Part shown: one piece after another, positions 17,063 to 26,559 of the stretch
Layout of the letters: the number at the start of each line of letters is the position of its first letter
Numbering within the stretch: the first letter of the stretch is position 1
Origin: Paenibacillus camerounensis
GTDB taxonomy: Bacteria > Bacillota > Bacilli > Paenibacillales > Paenibacillaceae
DNA length: 64,000 nt
Direction: 5' to 3'
NCBI RefSeq assembly: GCF_000723885.1
Contig: NZ_CCDG010000040.1
Span: 1-64,000, forward strand
Made by a program: the position numbers and the translations under genes
The notes under the pieces: generated by a model
The model's input: the letters and a program-made list of their open reading frames with translations, nothing else
What the model was told of the DNA's origin: nothing
Databases searched by the model: none

Positions 17063-17748
17063 AATGCAGCTTCTTCGGTAGCCATGTAGCCCTGCCCGAC
17101 CTTTGTTTCGATGTAAGCATCCAGTCCGAGCGGCTCCAGCTTTTTGCGCAGCCGGTTCACATTCACGGTTAAGGTATTGTCGCTTACAAAATGCTCATTG
17201 TCCCACAAATTCTTGATCAGCTCCTCACGGTCCACAATCCGGTCCTTATGCTCAACCAGAATTTTGAGGATGAACATTTCGTTTTTGGTCAGCAGAGCTG
17301 CACCCTGGCTGTTGGTTACGGTATTTTTCACATATTCGATCGTAGCGCCGCGCCATGTTCTCAGCTCAGTCCGTTCGGTGCTGTAGTTATACACCCGCCG
17401 GAGCGTAGCCTGGATTTTGGCGATCAGCACATCGAAATGGAACGGCTTTTGCATAAAATCATCCGCCCCCAGCTGCATCGACATCACCATATCGCTCGGA
17501 TGATCACGCGAGGACAGGAAGATAATCGGCACATTGGAGTGCGCCCGGATCATCCGGCACCAGTGGAACCCGTCGAACAGCGGCAGCTGAATGTCAATAA
17601 TGACCAGCTCCGGCTGAACCGCCGTGAACTCCTGCAGCACCTTGGCAAAATCGTTGACACCATAAATTTCATACGACCACTGGGATAAACGTTCTTTAAT
17701 TTCTGTAAAAAGGGTAACATCGTCTTCAATCAGCATGATTTTGAACAT
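17059..17748 (-). CDS. OmpR-family response regulator (BceR-like)
   Basis: A 229-residue two-component regulator. The receiver domain begins MFKIMLIEDD, with phospho-acceptor Asp in LVIIDIQLP near residue 51 and the conserved Lys in MQKPF. The C-terminal winged helix ends in NVNRLRKKLE and TKVGQGYMA. The ATG at 17748 follows CGGAGTG; 14 upstream codons are unsupported. By family and context it should bind the inverted repeat at 15017-15034 and induce the transporter genes. Confidence 0.94.
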   Translation of the reverse strand: MFKIMLIEDDVTLFTEIKERLSQWSYEIYGVNDFAKVLQEFTAVQPELVIIDIQLPLFDGFHWCRMIRAHSNVPIIFLSSRDHPSDMVMSMQLGADDFMQKPFHFDVLIAKIQATLRRVYNYSTERTELRTWRGATIEYVKNTVTNSQGAALLTKNEMFILKILVEHKDRIVDREELIKNLWDNEHFVSDNTLTVNVNRLRKKLEPLGLDAYIETKVGQGYMATEEAAL

Positions 17749-17793
17749 CTGAGCACTCCGTTTCAGGGTCTTCGTCCTATTAGAAATCACGGT

Positions 17794-18243
17794 TTACAGC
17801 CATCGCTGAAAACTTTTTTTGGCAACCTTGATTTGCCTCTGCTCTGCCCACTGCGTCAATTCCTTTATGTATTTATCGTCTTCATATTGGAAGCAATACT
17901 TATACGGTACCAGCAAGTTCCCCTTAGGCCTGATGCCTATAACAGGTACGAAGTACCCTTTTACAAATATAGTCTTGATTGTGTCTGCCGGGATCATCCG
18001 GTTATTGATAACCAGACTGTCGTCATTAAGAAGGATGTCAAATTTTTTTCTGGATGTGAATATCCGGTATATCAAGACCATTGTAACTGCTGCCAGAAGC
18101 ACAATGACGGCTTTGGCCACAACCGTATTTGCAAAATGGTCACCGGCGCAATAATAGACCCATATCCCCAGATTCAGACTGACTGCTGCCAGCAGCAGAA
18201 TTTCTGCAGGTGCTTTGGCTGTGCGTACTGCCTTATTGATCAT
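17794..18243 (-). CDS. Small membrane protein with a PH-like cytoplasmic domain
   Basis: A 149-residue protein with two hydrophobic segments (about residues 12-31 and 40-60). A beta-rich cytoplasmic part follows (FDILLNDDSLVINNRMIPAD, TIKTIFVKGYFVPVIGIRPK) that resembles bacterial PH-like or YcxB-type domains. The function is unknown. It ends 45 bp before the response regulator gene on the same strand, so it is probably the first gene of the regulator-kinase operon. Confidence 0.65.
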   Translation of the reverse strand: MINKAVRTAKAPAEILLLAAVSLNLGIWVYYCAGDHFANTVVAKAVIVLLAAVTMVLIYRIFTSRKKFDILLNDDSLVINNRMIPADTIKTIFVKGYFVPVIGIRPKGNLLVPYKYCFQYEDDKYIKELTQWAEQRQIKVAKKSFQRWL

Positions 18244-18563
18244 ATGCCACCCTCCTGATCTTGAAAGCGTATGCTCAAAGTTATCTCATGAAGCGATCAT
18301 TACTATGTCTAATACATCGAAAAAATAATGTCCATACAAGTAATTTCGAGTCCTTCTATAATCCGCCTCCCCTTTATTGTAAAGATTTTACGTTTACTGT
18401 GCCAGCTGTAATTGTTCAGTCCTGCTAACCGGCTGCGTCCGGAGTAATTTTATCTCTTTACAAATTTATGCTTATGGGTTATTTTAACATTAAACAAATA
18501 CTAAATATTATCTCACTCAATACAACATTTAAAAATATTAGCAACCAAGAGATGGAGGCTCCG
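18244..18563 (+). promoter_or_regulatory. AT-rich divergent intergenic region with a candidate promoter
   Basis: This stretch of 320 bp has no convincing gene. On the plus strand TTTACA (18457-18462) and TATTTT (18480-18485), 17 bp apart, make a plausible promoter for the regulator at 18564. A small palindrome GTAAA-gat-TTTAC is seen near 18379-18391. A 32-codon in-frame extension upstream of 18564 is low-complexity and has no ribosome-binding site. Confidence 0.4.
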
Positions 18564-19673
18564 ATGGCAAATATGCTCGACAGACAACTCCGGCACAATA
18601 TCCGCTTCACCTACAATGAGGCGCTGGAATTTATCGTCGCCATGGGTATGGTCGCCTGCGGTGAGCAGATGGATGCCATGGCTCAGGATTACAAGATTGA
18701 AATTGATTCGATGGCTAATGCCTTCTACGCGGATGCCGATGTCCGCCTGTCGCCGCATACTTTACGCGAGCTGAAATTTTTCTTCGGCCACAATTTTCTC
18801 CATAAGACACTGGACTTCGGTTTCTATGTGTCCATCTGCAGCAATCCTGAGCCGCAGAATGCGGAAGACTGGATTGCCTCACTGGAGGCAGTACCGGCAG
18901 AATGGATGTTGACAGAGATGGTATTCGGGGTTTACCACGATAAGCTGGAGGAGCTGCTGCAAGGAAGGGACTGGGAAGCATTAAAGGGTGATCTCGGTCT
19001 GCTGGCTGCATTAGTTAAGGATACTCCTCCGCATGTGGAGGTCCTTCAAACGCAGGAACCGCTGCTTGAATGCCTGGCCCACCCCGAAGAATGCAAGCTT
19101 CGGTACATGCAGCTGCTCCGCCAGTTCTACAAGGATGTATTTATCCACTGGAAAAAGCAGCTACAGGAGCATTCTGAACAGGCTTCCGCTCATTATGAGG
19201 CGGTATTTGCTGCCAAGCCTGAGCAGTTCATCCGTGAAATCCACAAAAATGAACCCGATATTTTCACATCTGTCCCTACTGCTTTTCACGTGAGCCAGGC
19301 ATCACAGGTCGGTAATCATTTCTTGATTTTCACTACGGAAGCCGGCAATGTCGGCTGGGTTATCTTCGGAATCCACAATGAGCGTGTGTTCGGCCCGGCT
19401 GCGGACCGCGAACAGACCGAGCTGTTCCTGAAGGCTTTTTCCGATAAGCGGCGGCTTGATTTCGTGCTGTTGCTGAAAGAGCGTCCGCATTACGGACAGG
19501 AGATCGCCTCCGCACTCGGCATTACCCCCGCAGCCGTGAACTACCATTCCAACTTCTTGTTCTTCCTCGATCTGATCAGTGTGAAGCGGGAGGATCACCG
19601 CCTATATTATCATCTGAATGTGGAGCGGTTACGGGATCTGCTGGCCTTGACAGCGAAGATCATGCTGGATTAG
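18564..19673 (+). CDS. Winged-helix transcriptional regulator with DUF5937-like domain
   Basis: A 369-residue protein. The N-terminal 270 residues are helical and match DUF5937-type proteins (RHNIRFTYNEALEFIVAMGM, FFFGHNFLHKTLDFGF). The C-terminal 80 residues form an ArsR-like winged helix (RRLDFVLLLKERPHYGQEIASALGI, then TPAAVNYHSNFLFFLDLISV). The ATG at 18564 is chosen because GGAGG lies 5 nt before it. The two ABC exporter genes follow 59 bp downstream on the same strand, so it probably controls them; the signal is unknown. Confidence 0.8.
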   Translation: MANMLDRQLRHNIRFTYNEALEFIVAMGMVACGEQMDAMAQDYKIEIDSMANAFYADADVRLSPHTLRELKFFFGHNFLHKTLDFGFYVSICSNPEPQNAEDWIASLEAVPAEWMLTEMVFGVYHDKLEELLQGRDWEALKGDLGLLAALVKDTPPHVEVLQTQEPLLECLAHPEECKLRYMQLLRQFYKDVFIHWKKQLQEHSEQASAHYEAVFAAKPEQFIREIHKNEPDIFTSVPTAFHVSQASQVGNHFLIFTTEAGNVGWVIFGIHNERVFGPAADREQTELFLKAFSDKRRLDFVLLLKERPHYGQEIASALGITPAAVNYHSNFLFFLDLISVKREDHRLYYHLNVERLRDLLALTAKIMLD

Positions 19674-19732
19674 GGCTGGGCTATACAGCAACCTGCAATA
19701 AAGCTTATATCTGATCACAGGGAGGGCCTACA

Positions 19733-21529
19733 TTGAAAAGATCAGCAGCTTCCGGCACGTTCATCCGCCTGGTGAAGCTTGGCAAGCCCTATATCGGCTG
19801 GTACATCGCGCTCTGCCTGACCGCAGCCGTAATTTCATTGACTACTGTAGGAATCGCCGAGGCGCTGCGGCGGATCATTAACGCAGCTACAGACAAGAAC
19901 ATGTCCAGCCTTGCTTCAAGCGCCCTATTTGCAGTGGTGATCGTGTTTGCCGATGTCCTTTTTAATTTTCTCAAAAGCTACTTTGCTGCTGTGCTTGAAT
20001 ACAAATCCACCTCCCGGCTCCAGCTGTCCATGCTCGATAAGCTGCTGAAATCAGAGATGAAAGAGCTGGACCGTTATCATTCCGCCGATCTCATCAGCCG
20101 GATACACGATTCTGCACCTGCGGCCCAGCAGGGCATTAACCTGAAAACAGTTGAATTGTTCAGCAATCTGCTGCAGGTTCTCTTTTTGCTTACCTATTTG
20201 ATGTCACTCCAGTTCTCGCTCACCATGGGTACACTGCTGATCTGTGCACTGCTCCCCCTTGTCATGCTGCCCTTTACACCACGCATCCGCTCCCTGCACC
20301 AGAAAAGACAGGAGGTCGAGGCCGCCCAGCAGATGTTTACCCAGGATACTGTGCAGGGGGCCGAGGTGGTTCGCGCTTTCTCTCTGGCACCACGCCTCCA
20401 GGAACAATTCAGGGAACGGGTCCGGCACTATTTCCGGATTCATATTCCGCTCTCCCGCATGGAAGCGGCCGGTTATAATATGAATTTTACTGTTGTTCTG
20501 GGCGGACTGTTATTTCTGTTGTGCTACGGAGGATATCTCGTAATTGGCGGACGGCTGGATGTAGGGGCAGTAGCAGCCTTTCTGATCAGCTTTGAGCAGA
20601 TTACGAATCCGGTGTCCAGATTGTCCAATCTGTGGACTGAACTGCAGTCTTCCCTGGCCCAGGGCAGCCGGGTATTTGAAGTGCTGGGCCTGCAAAATGA
20701 GCGCCAGGAGCAGGAGAACCGTCTGGATCAGGAACCTGGCAGAACTGGCCCAGCTGAAGCTGCCAATCCACAACTTCTTTCTTTTAACAACGTAAGTTTC
20801 AGCTACAATGGCAACCCGGCATTAAGGAATGTACAGCTGATCATTGAACCGGGTAAAGTAACAGCCCTCGCCGGACCAAGCGGCAGCGGCAAAAGTACGC
20901 TTCTCCGCCTGCTGCTAGCAGAATATGAGCCTGATGAAGGAGTAATCCTGTGCGGTGCAGAGCCGTTAAGCAGCATACCGCCATATCTCTGGCGCAGCAG
21001 TCTGGCTTATGTCTCGCAGGAGCCTTATCTGTTCTCCGGTACTCTGTACGATAATATCGCCTGGGGCAAGCCCGGCGCTGCATATGAAGAGGTTATACAG
21101 GCGGCGCAAAATGCCGGTATCCATGAATTTATTATGAGCACCCCGCAGCAATATGAGACCGCAGTCGGTGAACGGGGAATTACCTTGTCGGGGGGGGAGC
21201 GGCAGCGTCTGTCCATTGCCAGGGCATTCGTCCGCGGACCGGGGCTCCTGCTGCTGGATGAGCCGACGGCTGCCCTGGACAGCCACAGCGAAGAGGTTGT
21301 CCAGCAGGCACTGCAGAAGCTGATGCAGGGGCGGACCACAGTCGTTATCGCCCACCGGCTGTCTACTATCCGAAATGCCGACGCAATCTATTTTCTGGAA
21401 TCAGGAGCGGTTGCAGAACAAGGTACACATCAGGAGCTGATGGCAATGGAAGGAAAATACTGTGCAATGGTGCAGACAGTCACCCGGACAGAGCAAAAGC
21501 CTGTACCGGCTGGAGGAGAACGAATATGA
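19733..21529 (+). CDS. ABC exporter half-transporter, subunit 1
   Basis: A 598-residue fusion of a six-helix exporter domain (residues 1-310) and an ATPase domain. The ATPase has Walker A GPSGSGKST near residue 382, Q-loop YVSQEPYLFSGTLYDNIAWG, signature LSGGERQRLS, Walker B LLLLDEPTAALD and H-loop IAHRLSTI. The start is TTG at 19733, behind GGGAGGG. Its stop overlaps the next exporter gene by ATGA, which points to a heterodimeric exporter of the LmrCD/BmrCD kind. All catalytic residues look intact, including the Glu after Walker B, which is usually degenerate in one subunit of such pairs. Confidence 0.94.
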   Translation: MKRSAASGTFIRLVKLGKPYIGWYIALCLTAAVISLTTVGIAEALRRIINAATDKNMSSLASSALFAVVIVFADVLFNFLKSYFAAVLEYKSTSRLQLSMLDKLLKSEMKELDRYHSADLISRIHDSAPAAQQGINLKTVELFSNLLQVLFLLTYLMSLQFSLTMGTLLICALLPLVMLPFTPRIRSLHQKRQEVEAAQQMFTQDTVQGAEVVRAFSLAPRLQEQFRERVRHYFRIHIPLSRMEAAGYNMNFTVVLGGLLFLLCYGGYLVIGGRLDVGAVAAFLISFEQITNPVSRLSNLWTELQSSLAQGSRVFEVLGLQNERQEQENRLDQEPGRTGPAEAANPQLLSFNNVSFSYNGNPALRNVQLIIEPGKVTALAGPSGSGKSTLLRLLLAEYEPDEGVILCGAEPLSSIPPYLWRSSLAYVSQEPYLFSGTLYDNIAWGKPGAAYEEVIQAAQNAGIHEFIMSTPQQYETAVGERGITLSGGERQRLSIARAFVRGPGLLLLDEPTAALDSHSEEVVQQALQKLMQGRTTVVIAHRLSTIRNADAIYFLESGAVAEQGTHQELMAMEGKYCAMVQTVTRTEQKPVPAGGERI

Positions 21530-23313
21530 AGCCAAAAGATACGGCGGTTCTGCCGCTTAGAGCTGTTCTGCGCCGGATGCTTACCTATGCTAAACCCTAT
21601 CGCTTCGGGCTCGTGATTGCCATAAGCCTGCTCGCTGCCAGGCTGGTAATGGATATCGGGCTAGCAGCGGTGCAGCAGCTATTTATTGACACCATTAACA
21701 GCGCGGATATGAATTCGCTTGTGCGGCTGACCGCGGTTTGTGGTGCTGTCTGCGCCTTCATTCTGGTCTGCTTGATGGTCCAGCATTATTACCGGTTTGT
21801 TATCCAGAGCCGGATGTCCTGGGATCTGCGCGCAGCGCTGTTTGACCAGACCCACCGTCTGCCGTTCAAGCAGGTGCAGGCCATCCATTCAGGGGATTTA
21901 ACCTCCCGCAATACCAAAGATGCGGAAGCGGCAATGAGTGTGGTCAGCAGCATTATTTACGATTTGGGCTATAATCTCCTGCTCTGCTTCGTTTCATTTC
22001 TGTATCTGGCTTCTATGGATGTCTGGCTTGCTCTGCTTGCCCTCGGTTCAGGTCCGGTTTCTTTTCTGTCCAGCCGCTTTTTTGACCGCAGGCTGCGCAG
22101 GTTATCCACAAGGATCTATGAAGCTGAAGCACAGCTGCGCGGTATTCTGCAGGAGACGCTGCAGGGTATGCAGATTGTCCGTGCTTTTTCACTGGAGAGC
22201 ATGCTGACGGCCAAATATGCGGCTGAGCGCATGAAGCTGAACCATATGCTGCGGCAGCGGGCACTCTTAACGAATCTGCTGTGGAACAGCGCCGCTTTTA
22301 TTAATAACTTCGTGATGATCATCTGTGCGGGCTTTATTGCGTACTCGGCTATAAATGGCGGGACTTCTGCCGGGGAGGTCCTTGCCTTCATCATCCTGAT
22401 GGGCCGGGTCCAGTGGCCGTTCGTCCATATGTCACAGACCTGGGGCGGTGTCCAGCAGGCGCTCGGTGCAGCAGACCGCGTGTTCTCAATACTCGATGCG
22501 CTTTCTGAAGATAACACGCAACATACCTGCGTTCAGGCAACAGCTGATTCAGCAGATGAGACCGCTGCGCTGTCCATTCAAGGCCTGGAATACCGCCACT
22601 CCACGGGTCCCGATAATGAAGCTGCCTTGTTCTCTGCTTTAAATATGAGTATCCGGCATGGCGAAACGGTTGCTCTGGTCGGACCAAGCGGCTCCGGCAA
22701 AACGACTCTTATGCGGCTATGCTGCGGCTTATTCCAGCCAGATGCAGGACACATTTCAGTGTACGGCCGGTGTGCAGCCGGCGGACTCCCGGAAATGCGC
22801 AGCCAGATCACCTATGTGCCTCAGACCCCCTACTTATTCTCAGGGACCATCAGCGACAATATCGCGTTCGGCAGTGATACTTCCGGCGGAGAGGAGATTC
22901 AGGAGGCTGCCAGGCTTGCAGGCGCCGATGAATTTATTCTGAAGCTGCCGGAAGGATTCAATACAGTAATCGGTGAACGCGGCGCAGGCTTATCCGGAGG
23001 ACAACGCCAGCGTATCGCCATAGCCAGAGCTTTTTTGCGGAATGCTCCTATATTGCTGCTGGATGAGGCCACCTCAGCTCTGGATAATGAGTCGGAGCAG
23101 CTCGTCCAGCAGTCCCTTGATCTGCTGATGAAGGACCGCACCACGCTGGTAATTGCCCACCGCCTGTCTACTGTACGGGATGCTTCCAGAATTATTGTGC
23201 TGGATAAAGGAGCTGTTGCTGAGGAGGGAACCCATGATAGTCTGCTGAGCAGGAACGGGCTATATGCGGAGCTGTACAACCTGCAGTTTAGAGAGCCTGA
23301 TTACTGCTCATAA
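21526..23313 (+). CDS. ABC exporter half-transporter, subunit 2
   Basis: A 595-residue partner of the preceding exporter, with six membrane helices and an ATPase. Motifs are GPSGSGKTT near residue 386, YVPQTPYLFSGTISDNIAFG, LSGGQRQRIAIARA, ILLLDEATSALD and VIAHRLSTV. The ATG overlaps the stop of subunit 1 by four bases, so the two are translationally coupled. Substrates of such pairs include drugs, peptides and lipids; nothing nearby names one. The 3' end overlaps the convergent gene by 13 bp and no terminator is seen after it. Confidence 0.94.
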   Translation: MKPKDTAVLPLRAVLRRMLTYAKPYRFGLVIAISLLAARLVMDIGLAAVQQLFIDTINSADMNSLVRLTAVCGAVCAFILVCLMVQHYYRFVIQSRMSWDLRAALFDQTHRLPFKQVQAIHSGDLTSRNTKDAEAAMSVVSSIIYDLGYNLLLCFVSFLYLASMDVWLALLALGSGPVSFLSSRFFDRRLRRLSTRIYEAEAQLRGILQETLQGMQIVRAFSLESMLTAKYAAERMKLNHMLRQRALLTNLLWNSAAFINNFVMIICAGFIAYSAINGGTSAGEVLAFIILMGRVQWPFVHMSQTWGGVQQALGAADRVFSILDALSEDNTQHTCVQATADSADETAALSIQGLEYRHSTGPDNEAALFSALNMSIRHGETVALVGPSGSGKTTLMRLCCGLFQPDAGHISVYGRCAAGGLPEMRSQITYVPQTPYLFSGTISDNIAFGSDTSGGEEIQEAARLAGADEFILKLPEGFNTVIGERGAGLSGGQRQRIAIARAFLRNAPILLLDEATSALDNESEQLVQQSLDLLMKDRTTLVIAHRLSTVRDASRIIVLDKGAVAEEGTHDSLLSRNGLYAELYNLQFREPDYCS

Positions 23314-23723
23314 ATCAGCTGTCTCAGCTGCTCATGAAATTCTGTCTGAATCTCGTAGCCCTGGCTGCTGTCCTCCGTATCTACCAGCAACCCGCGAATC
23401 TCTTCATTCTTCACGTTGGCGATATTCAGGACATACACCTTCTCTCCACCGTCTGAATAAGAGACATACATCAGAAAAGAGGTCATGTAATTTAACATCC
23501 CGGGCATCTTGCTGGCCTTGTTAACCGCATTCATAAACACACTGATTTCATCCGGTTCTGTAAAAATCTTTTCAGTAAAAAGTCCTGCCGGCACCTGTCC
23601 GTCTTTGCATAAATCCTTACACTCCAGCCGGATGCTGGAAATTTCGCTTACTTTCAGCTTGCTGTAGCTCATAACTCCGATAGCCAGCAGACAAATTACG
23701 AGCAGCGGAATCCATTTTTTCAT
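23301..23723 (-). CDS. Hypothetical exported or membrane-anchored protein
   Basis: A 140-residue protein with an N-terminal hydrophobic segment (WIPLLVICLLAIGVMSYS) that could be a signal anchor. A small soluble domain with two Cys residues close together (ECKDLCKDG) and a beta-rich middle (TSFLMYVSYSDGGEKVYVLN) follows. I recognise no family. GGAGGGG precedes the ATG at 23723. The stop codon lies inside the end of the convergent ABC gene. Confidence 0.7.
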   Translation of the reverse strand: MKKWIPLLVICLLAIGVMSYSKLKVSEISSIRLECKDLCKDGQVPAGLFTEKIFTEPDEISVFMNAVNKASKMPGMLNYMTSFLMYVSYSDGGEKVYVLNIANVKNEEIRGLLVDTEDSSQGYEIQTEFHEQLRQLIYEQ

Positions 23724-23785
23724 ATCAGCCCCTCCTTCTATCTGCGTGAAGCATTTCCTTTCCATATATTTCTATATAAACACAT

Positions 23786-23834
23786 AAAAAGCCTGCAAAC
23801 CTAATCTCCTTGTCCGGGATTAAGTCTGCAGGCT
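23786..23834 (-). terminator. Terminator of the polymer-like lipoprotein gene
   Basis: AGCCTGCA (23790-23797) pairs with TGCAGGCT (23827-23834), with a weaker inner stem. An A-run at its left edge gives a T-run on the minus strand. Confidence 0.75.
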
Positions 23835-23866
23835 GGATCTATTCGATCATATGCAGCGTAAAGGTA

Positions 23867-24418
23867 TTATTTAACTTCAGTTGTTCCAGTCACTTTACCT
23901 TCCATCACTGCTGTTGCTTGTACATCAGCACTTGCGAAGTACAGGTTACCGTCAATTGTAGCGTCTTTGTACAGGTTAAAGCCGTTAGCTTCTACATATA
24001 CATCACCTTTAATTGTACCGCCTTGTACTCTAAAGTTTTCACTTTGAACCGTTACTTTAGGTGCAGTCAGTGTGTAAGTTGCCGTTACATTATGGTCAGC
24101 ATCCTGTGCATACAGGGCGAGCTTACGGTAGATAGCATTTTCGGCAACGCCTTTATCATGGAACTCACCGGCTACAACAACATCCTGGTCAACAGTAAGG
24201 TCATTCAGGATTGCGACAATCCAGTTACCTTCTGCACTGACAGCTTTCAGGAATGGATCCTGTTCTTTCACAATGGAAGCAGTGGATACAGCATCGGTCG
24301 TTGCAGCAGCAGTAGCAGTGGCAGCCGCTTCATTTCCGGCAGTATCATTATTCGAACCGCAACCTGACAGCAAAGCAGCAGCAACACCGGCAACCAGTAA
24401 CGTTTTTACAAATTTCAT
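23867..24418 (-). CDS. Hypothetical lipoprotein with bactofilin-like beta repeats
   Basis: A 183-residue lipoprotein: signal peptide with LLSGC lipobox (Cys at residue 20), then an Ala/Thr-rich linker of about 25 residues. The last 60 residues have short beta-helix-like strands (FRVQGGTIKGDVYVEANGF, ATIDGNLYFAS) resembling polymer-forming or bactofilin-type turns. It would sit on the outer face of the membrane. The function is unknown. The GGGGGA site lies 6 nt before the ATG at 24418, and a strong terminator follows. Confidence 0.75.
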   Translation of the reverse strand: MKFVKTLLVAGVAAALLSGCGSNNDTAGNEAAATATAAATTDAVSTASIVKEQDPFLKAVSAEGNWIVAILNDLTVDQDVVVAGEFHDKGVAENAIYRKLALYAQDADHNVTATYTLTAPKVTVQSENFRVQGGTIKGDVYVEANGFNLYKDATIDGNLYFASADVQATAVMEGKVTGTTEVK

Positions 24419-24660
24419 CTCAAATCCCCCAATTTATTTAATTTGATTTCTCTTTAATAACCATATTATATATTAAAATTTGAAAATTATCACGTGAACT
24501 TTTTCACAAATTTGTGTCAGTTTCTATTTTCACAGATAATACTGTGCTAACCGCTTAGGAATTTCGCTTTTCCGGCTTCAGGCTGGTACACTGTTAACAG
24601 ATTTGTGCCTCTATACATTATTATTATGCTTTAACCCTGCATACGAAAGGACTATCACCG

Positions 24661-25611
24661 ATGGAACTATCCAAACTGTCTGCAGCGATTGCGCCGTATC
24701 CGTTACGCAGCTGCCTGATCAGCCGCGAAGGCCGGCTATTCTTTGAATATTATAGAGAACCTGACATAGCAGGCGAATTGGCCAAAATTAATTCCTGCAC
24801 CAAAAGCATTGTATCTGCTCTGGTCTGTATTGCGATGGATAAAGGCTTGCTTCCTCAGCCCGAAACGCTTCTGGCAGATTATTATCCTCAGCTCCGCCAG
24901 GACCCTGATCCGCGCAAGGCGGTAATTACACTGGAGCATCTGCTGACCATGTCGGCCGGCTTTAACTGGACCGAGTTCGGCGGACAGAACTCCTTCCCCC
25001 GAATGACGCGTTCTGAAAACTGGATTGACTTTGTGCTGGAGCAACGTCTGGCCCATAATCCCGGTGAACATATGGAATACAATTCGGGCGTGTCACAGCT
25101 TCTTGCAGCTCTTTTGGTTCAAGGTACAGGGATACCGGTTGCCCGGTTCGCAGAGGAAGAGCTGTTCGGTCCGCTGGGCATTGATCAATATGAATGGGAG
25201 CAGGACCCGCAGGATATTCATACCGGCGGCTTCGGCCTGCGTCTGCGTCCGGTGCATCTCCTGCATTTCGGTGAGCTCTATCTGCAGTACGGTCAATGGG
25301 GCCGCCGGCAGTTAATTACTCCGGAGCTGATTAACCGGTCTACTCAAACGGCCATTACAGCAGAAGCCCCCCGTCAAGGCGGTTACGCCTGGCATTGGTG
25401 GACAGACAGCTATACTCCTCCTGATAAGGAGTCTCCGGAAACAGCATTCCGTTATTATAACGCCCGGGGCTACGGAGGCCAGTTTGTATATGTTGTGCCT
25501 GAGCTTGAGACTGTTGTCGTCTTAACGCAGGATCATCGCGGGAAGCAGAAGCCGCCGGCAGATGTCTTCCGTGAATCCGTCGCACCGTTGCTTGCAGAAG
25601 CCCGTATCTAA
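24661..25611 (+). CDS. Serine hydrolase of the beta-lactamase/DD-peptidase class C fold
   Basis: A 316-residue penicillin-binding-protein-like hydrolase. The nucleophile motif SCTK is near residue 45, the YxN motif is MEYNSG near residue 140, and the third motif appears to be HTGG near residue 184. It has no signal peptide, so it is more likely a cytoplasmic esterase or peptidase of this fold than a resistance beta-lactamase. AAGGA precedes the ATG. A hairpin follows the stop. Confidence 0.85.
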   Translation: MELSKLSAAIAPYPLRSCLISREGRLFFEYYREPDIAGELAKINSCTKSIVSALVCIAMDKGLLPQPETLLADYYPQLRQDPDPRKAVITLEHLLTMSAGFNWTEFGGQNSFPRMTRSENWIDFVLEQRLAHNPGEHMEYNSGVSQLLAALLVQGTGIPVARFAEEELFGPLGIDQYEWEQDPQDIHTGGFGLRLRPVHLLHFGELYLQYGQWGRRQLITPELINRSTQTAITAEAPRQGGYAWHWWTDSYTPPDKESPETAFRYYNARGYGGQFVYVVPELETVVVLTQDHRGKQKPPADVFRESVAPLLAEARI

Positions 25612-25647
25612 GCTTGGTAATTTACAAACAGCTGCATAACGCATAAA

Positions 25648-25681
25648 TCCCCGACTACCTTATCAACCTAGGTATCGGGGA
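25648..25681 (+). terminator. Hairpin after the serine hydrolase gene
   Basis: TCCCCGAcTACC pairs with GGTAtCGGGGA (25648-25681). The following T-run is poor, so termination may be weak. Confidence 0.5.
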
Positions 25682-25689
25682 CTTATGGG

Positions 25690-26120
25690 TTTATTCCATT
25701 ATTCAATTCAATCATTTCCTCCAGCCACAATCCATATCCCTGACATGGTAATTGTTCTTTCAAATTCGGTGTTTCCCGTTCGCTCCTAAAAAGGAGTAAT
25801 GCCCCATGTCCTGCATATGGGATGAGTTCCCCACGTACACGATTACACGAAAAACGTTTTCACGGACGTTTTCCCTACTGTGTCAACCGTAATTGTACGC
25901 TTCGCTAACCTGCTTCAACGGAATCACGCTCCTTCGATTGCAAGATGTGTCTTGCCTGAATAGCTTGTCCCTGATTCATGGTTTCTTTGGGAATCTCTCC
26001 TTCCTTGAAATACTCACCATCAGTAAGCTTAAATGATAGCCGCTTAGCGGTTATCTATGCAGTTACTAGTTGGTGATGTCACTATATTAGCGCATATCCG
26101 ATAAATTTTAAACTGTCATA
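25690..26120. other. Gene-free region, probable decayed mobile DNA
   Basis: No intact gene is seen. On the minus strand an open frame of about 49 codons without a start (26049 down to about 25903) ends in KERDSVEAG and a stop, which looks like the tail of a larger protein. Hairpins lie nearby: GCTCC-taaaaa-GGAGT near 25791, GATAgCCGC-tta-GCGGtTATC near 26034-26054, and AAAACGTTTTcacggACGTTTT near 25852-25873. The pattern suggests an element remnant. IS200/IS605-like ancestry is only a guess. Confidence 0.3.
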
Positions 26121-26559
26121 ATTTTTCGTATTTTATCATATTCCCTGGAAATTCCCAGTGGTGTAAATCTAGATACTTCTAGCCTTCAATTACTTTATTT
26201 TTTGCGGTTTTACGTAGAATTTACACTTTTACAATTATTAAGAGGGTGTCCCATAAGCCATGAAATGGCTGGGACACCCTTGTTTTGGAGTTGGATGGAC
26301 GTTTACGCTCGGTGAGGACGCTCCGCGAACGAAACGTTGTTACAATCGCTGTGCTCTCCAGATTTTTTTCATTCCCCTTAGCGGTGAAAATCCGGAGACC
26401 AAGGCGAACGCTTCCGCTTTTCCACAATCGTTCCGTCCTCTCCGCTGTTTAAGCGGGATACGAATACACATTTTTCAACAAAAACAAAAAAAAACCGCCT
26501 TTTTGGTAAAATGGAGGCCGCTAAAGGAACGCTGCACGAAGGCAAGCGGAAATCGGGAA

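Noticed and set aside
24661-25611. Secreted beta-lactamase conferring resistance
   Set aside because: No signal peptide is visible and the fold family includes many esterases and peptidases; resistance is not supported.
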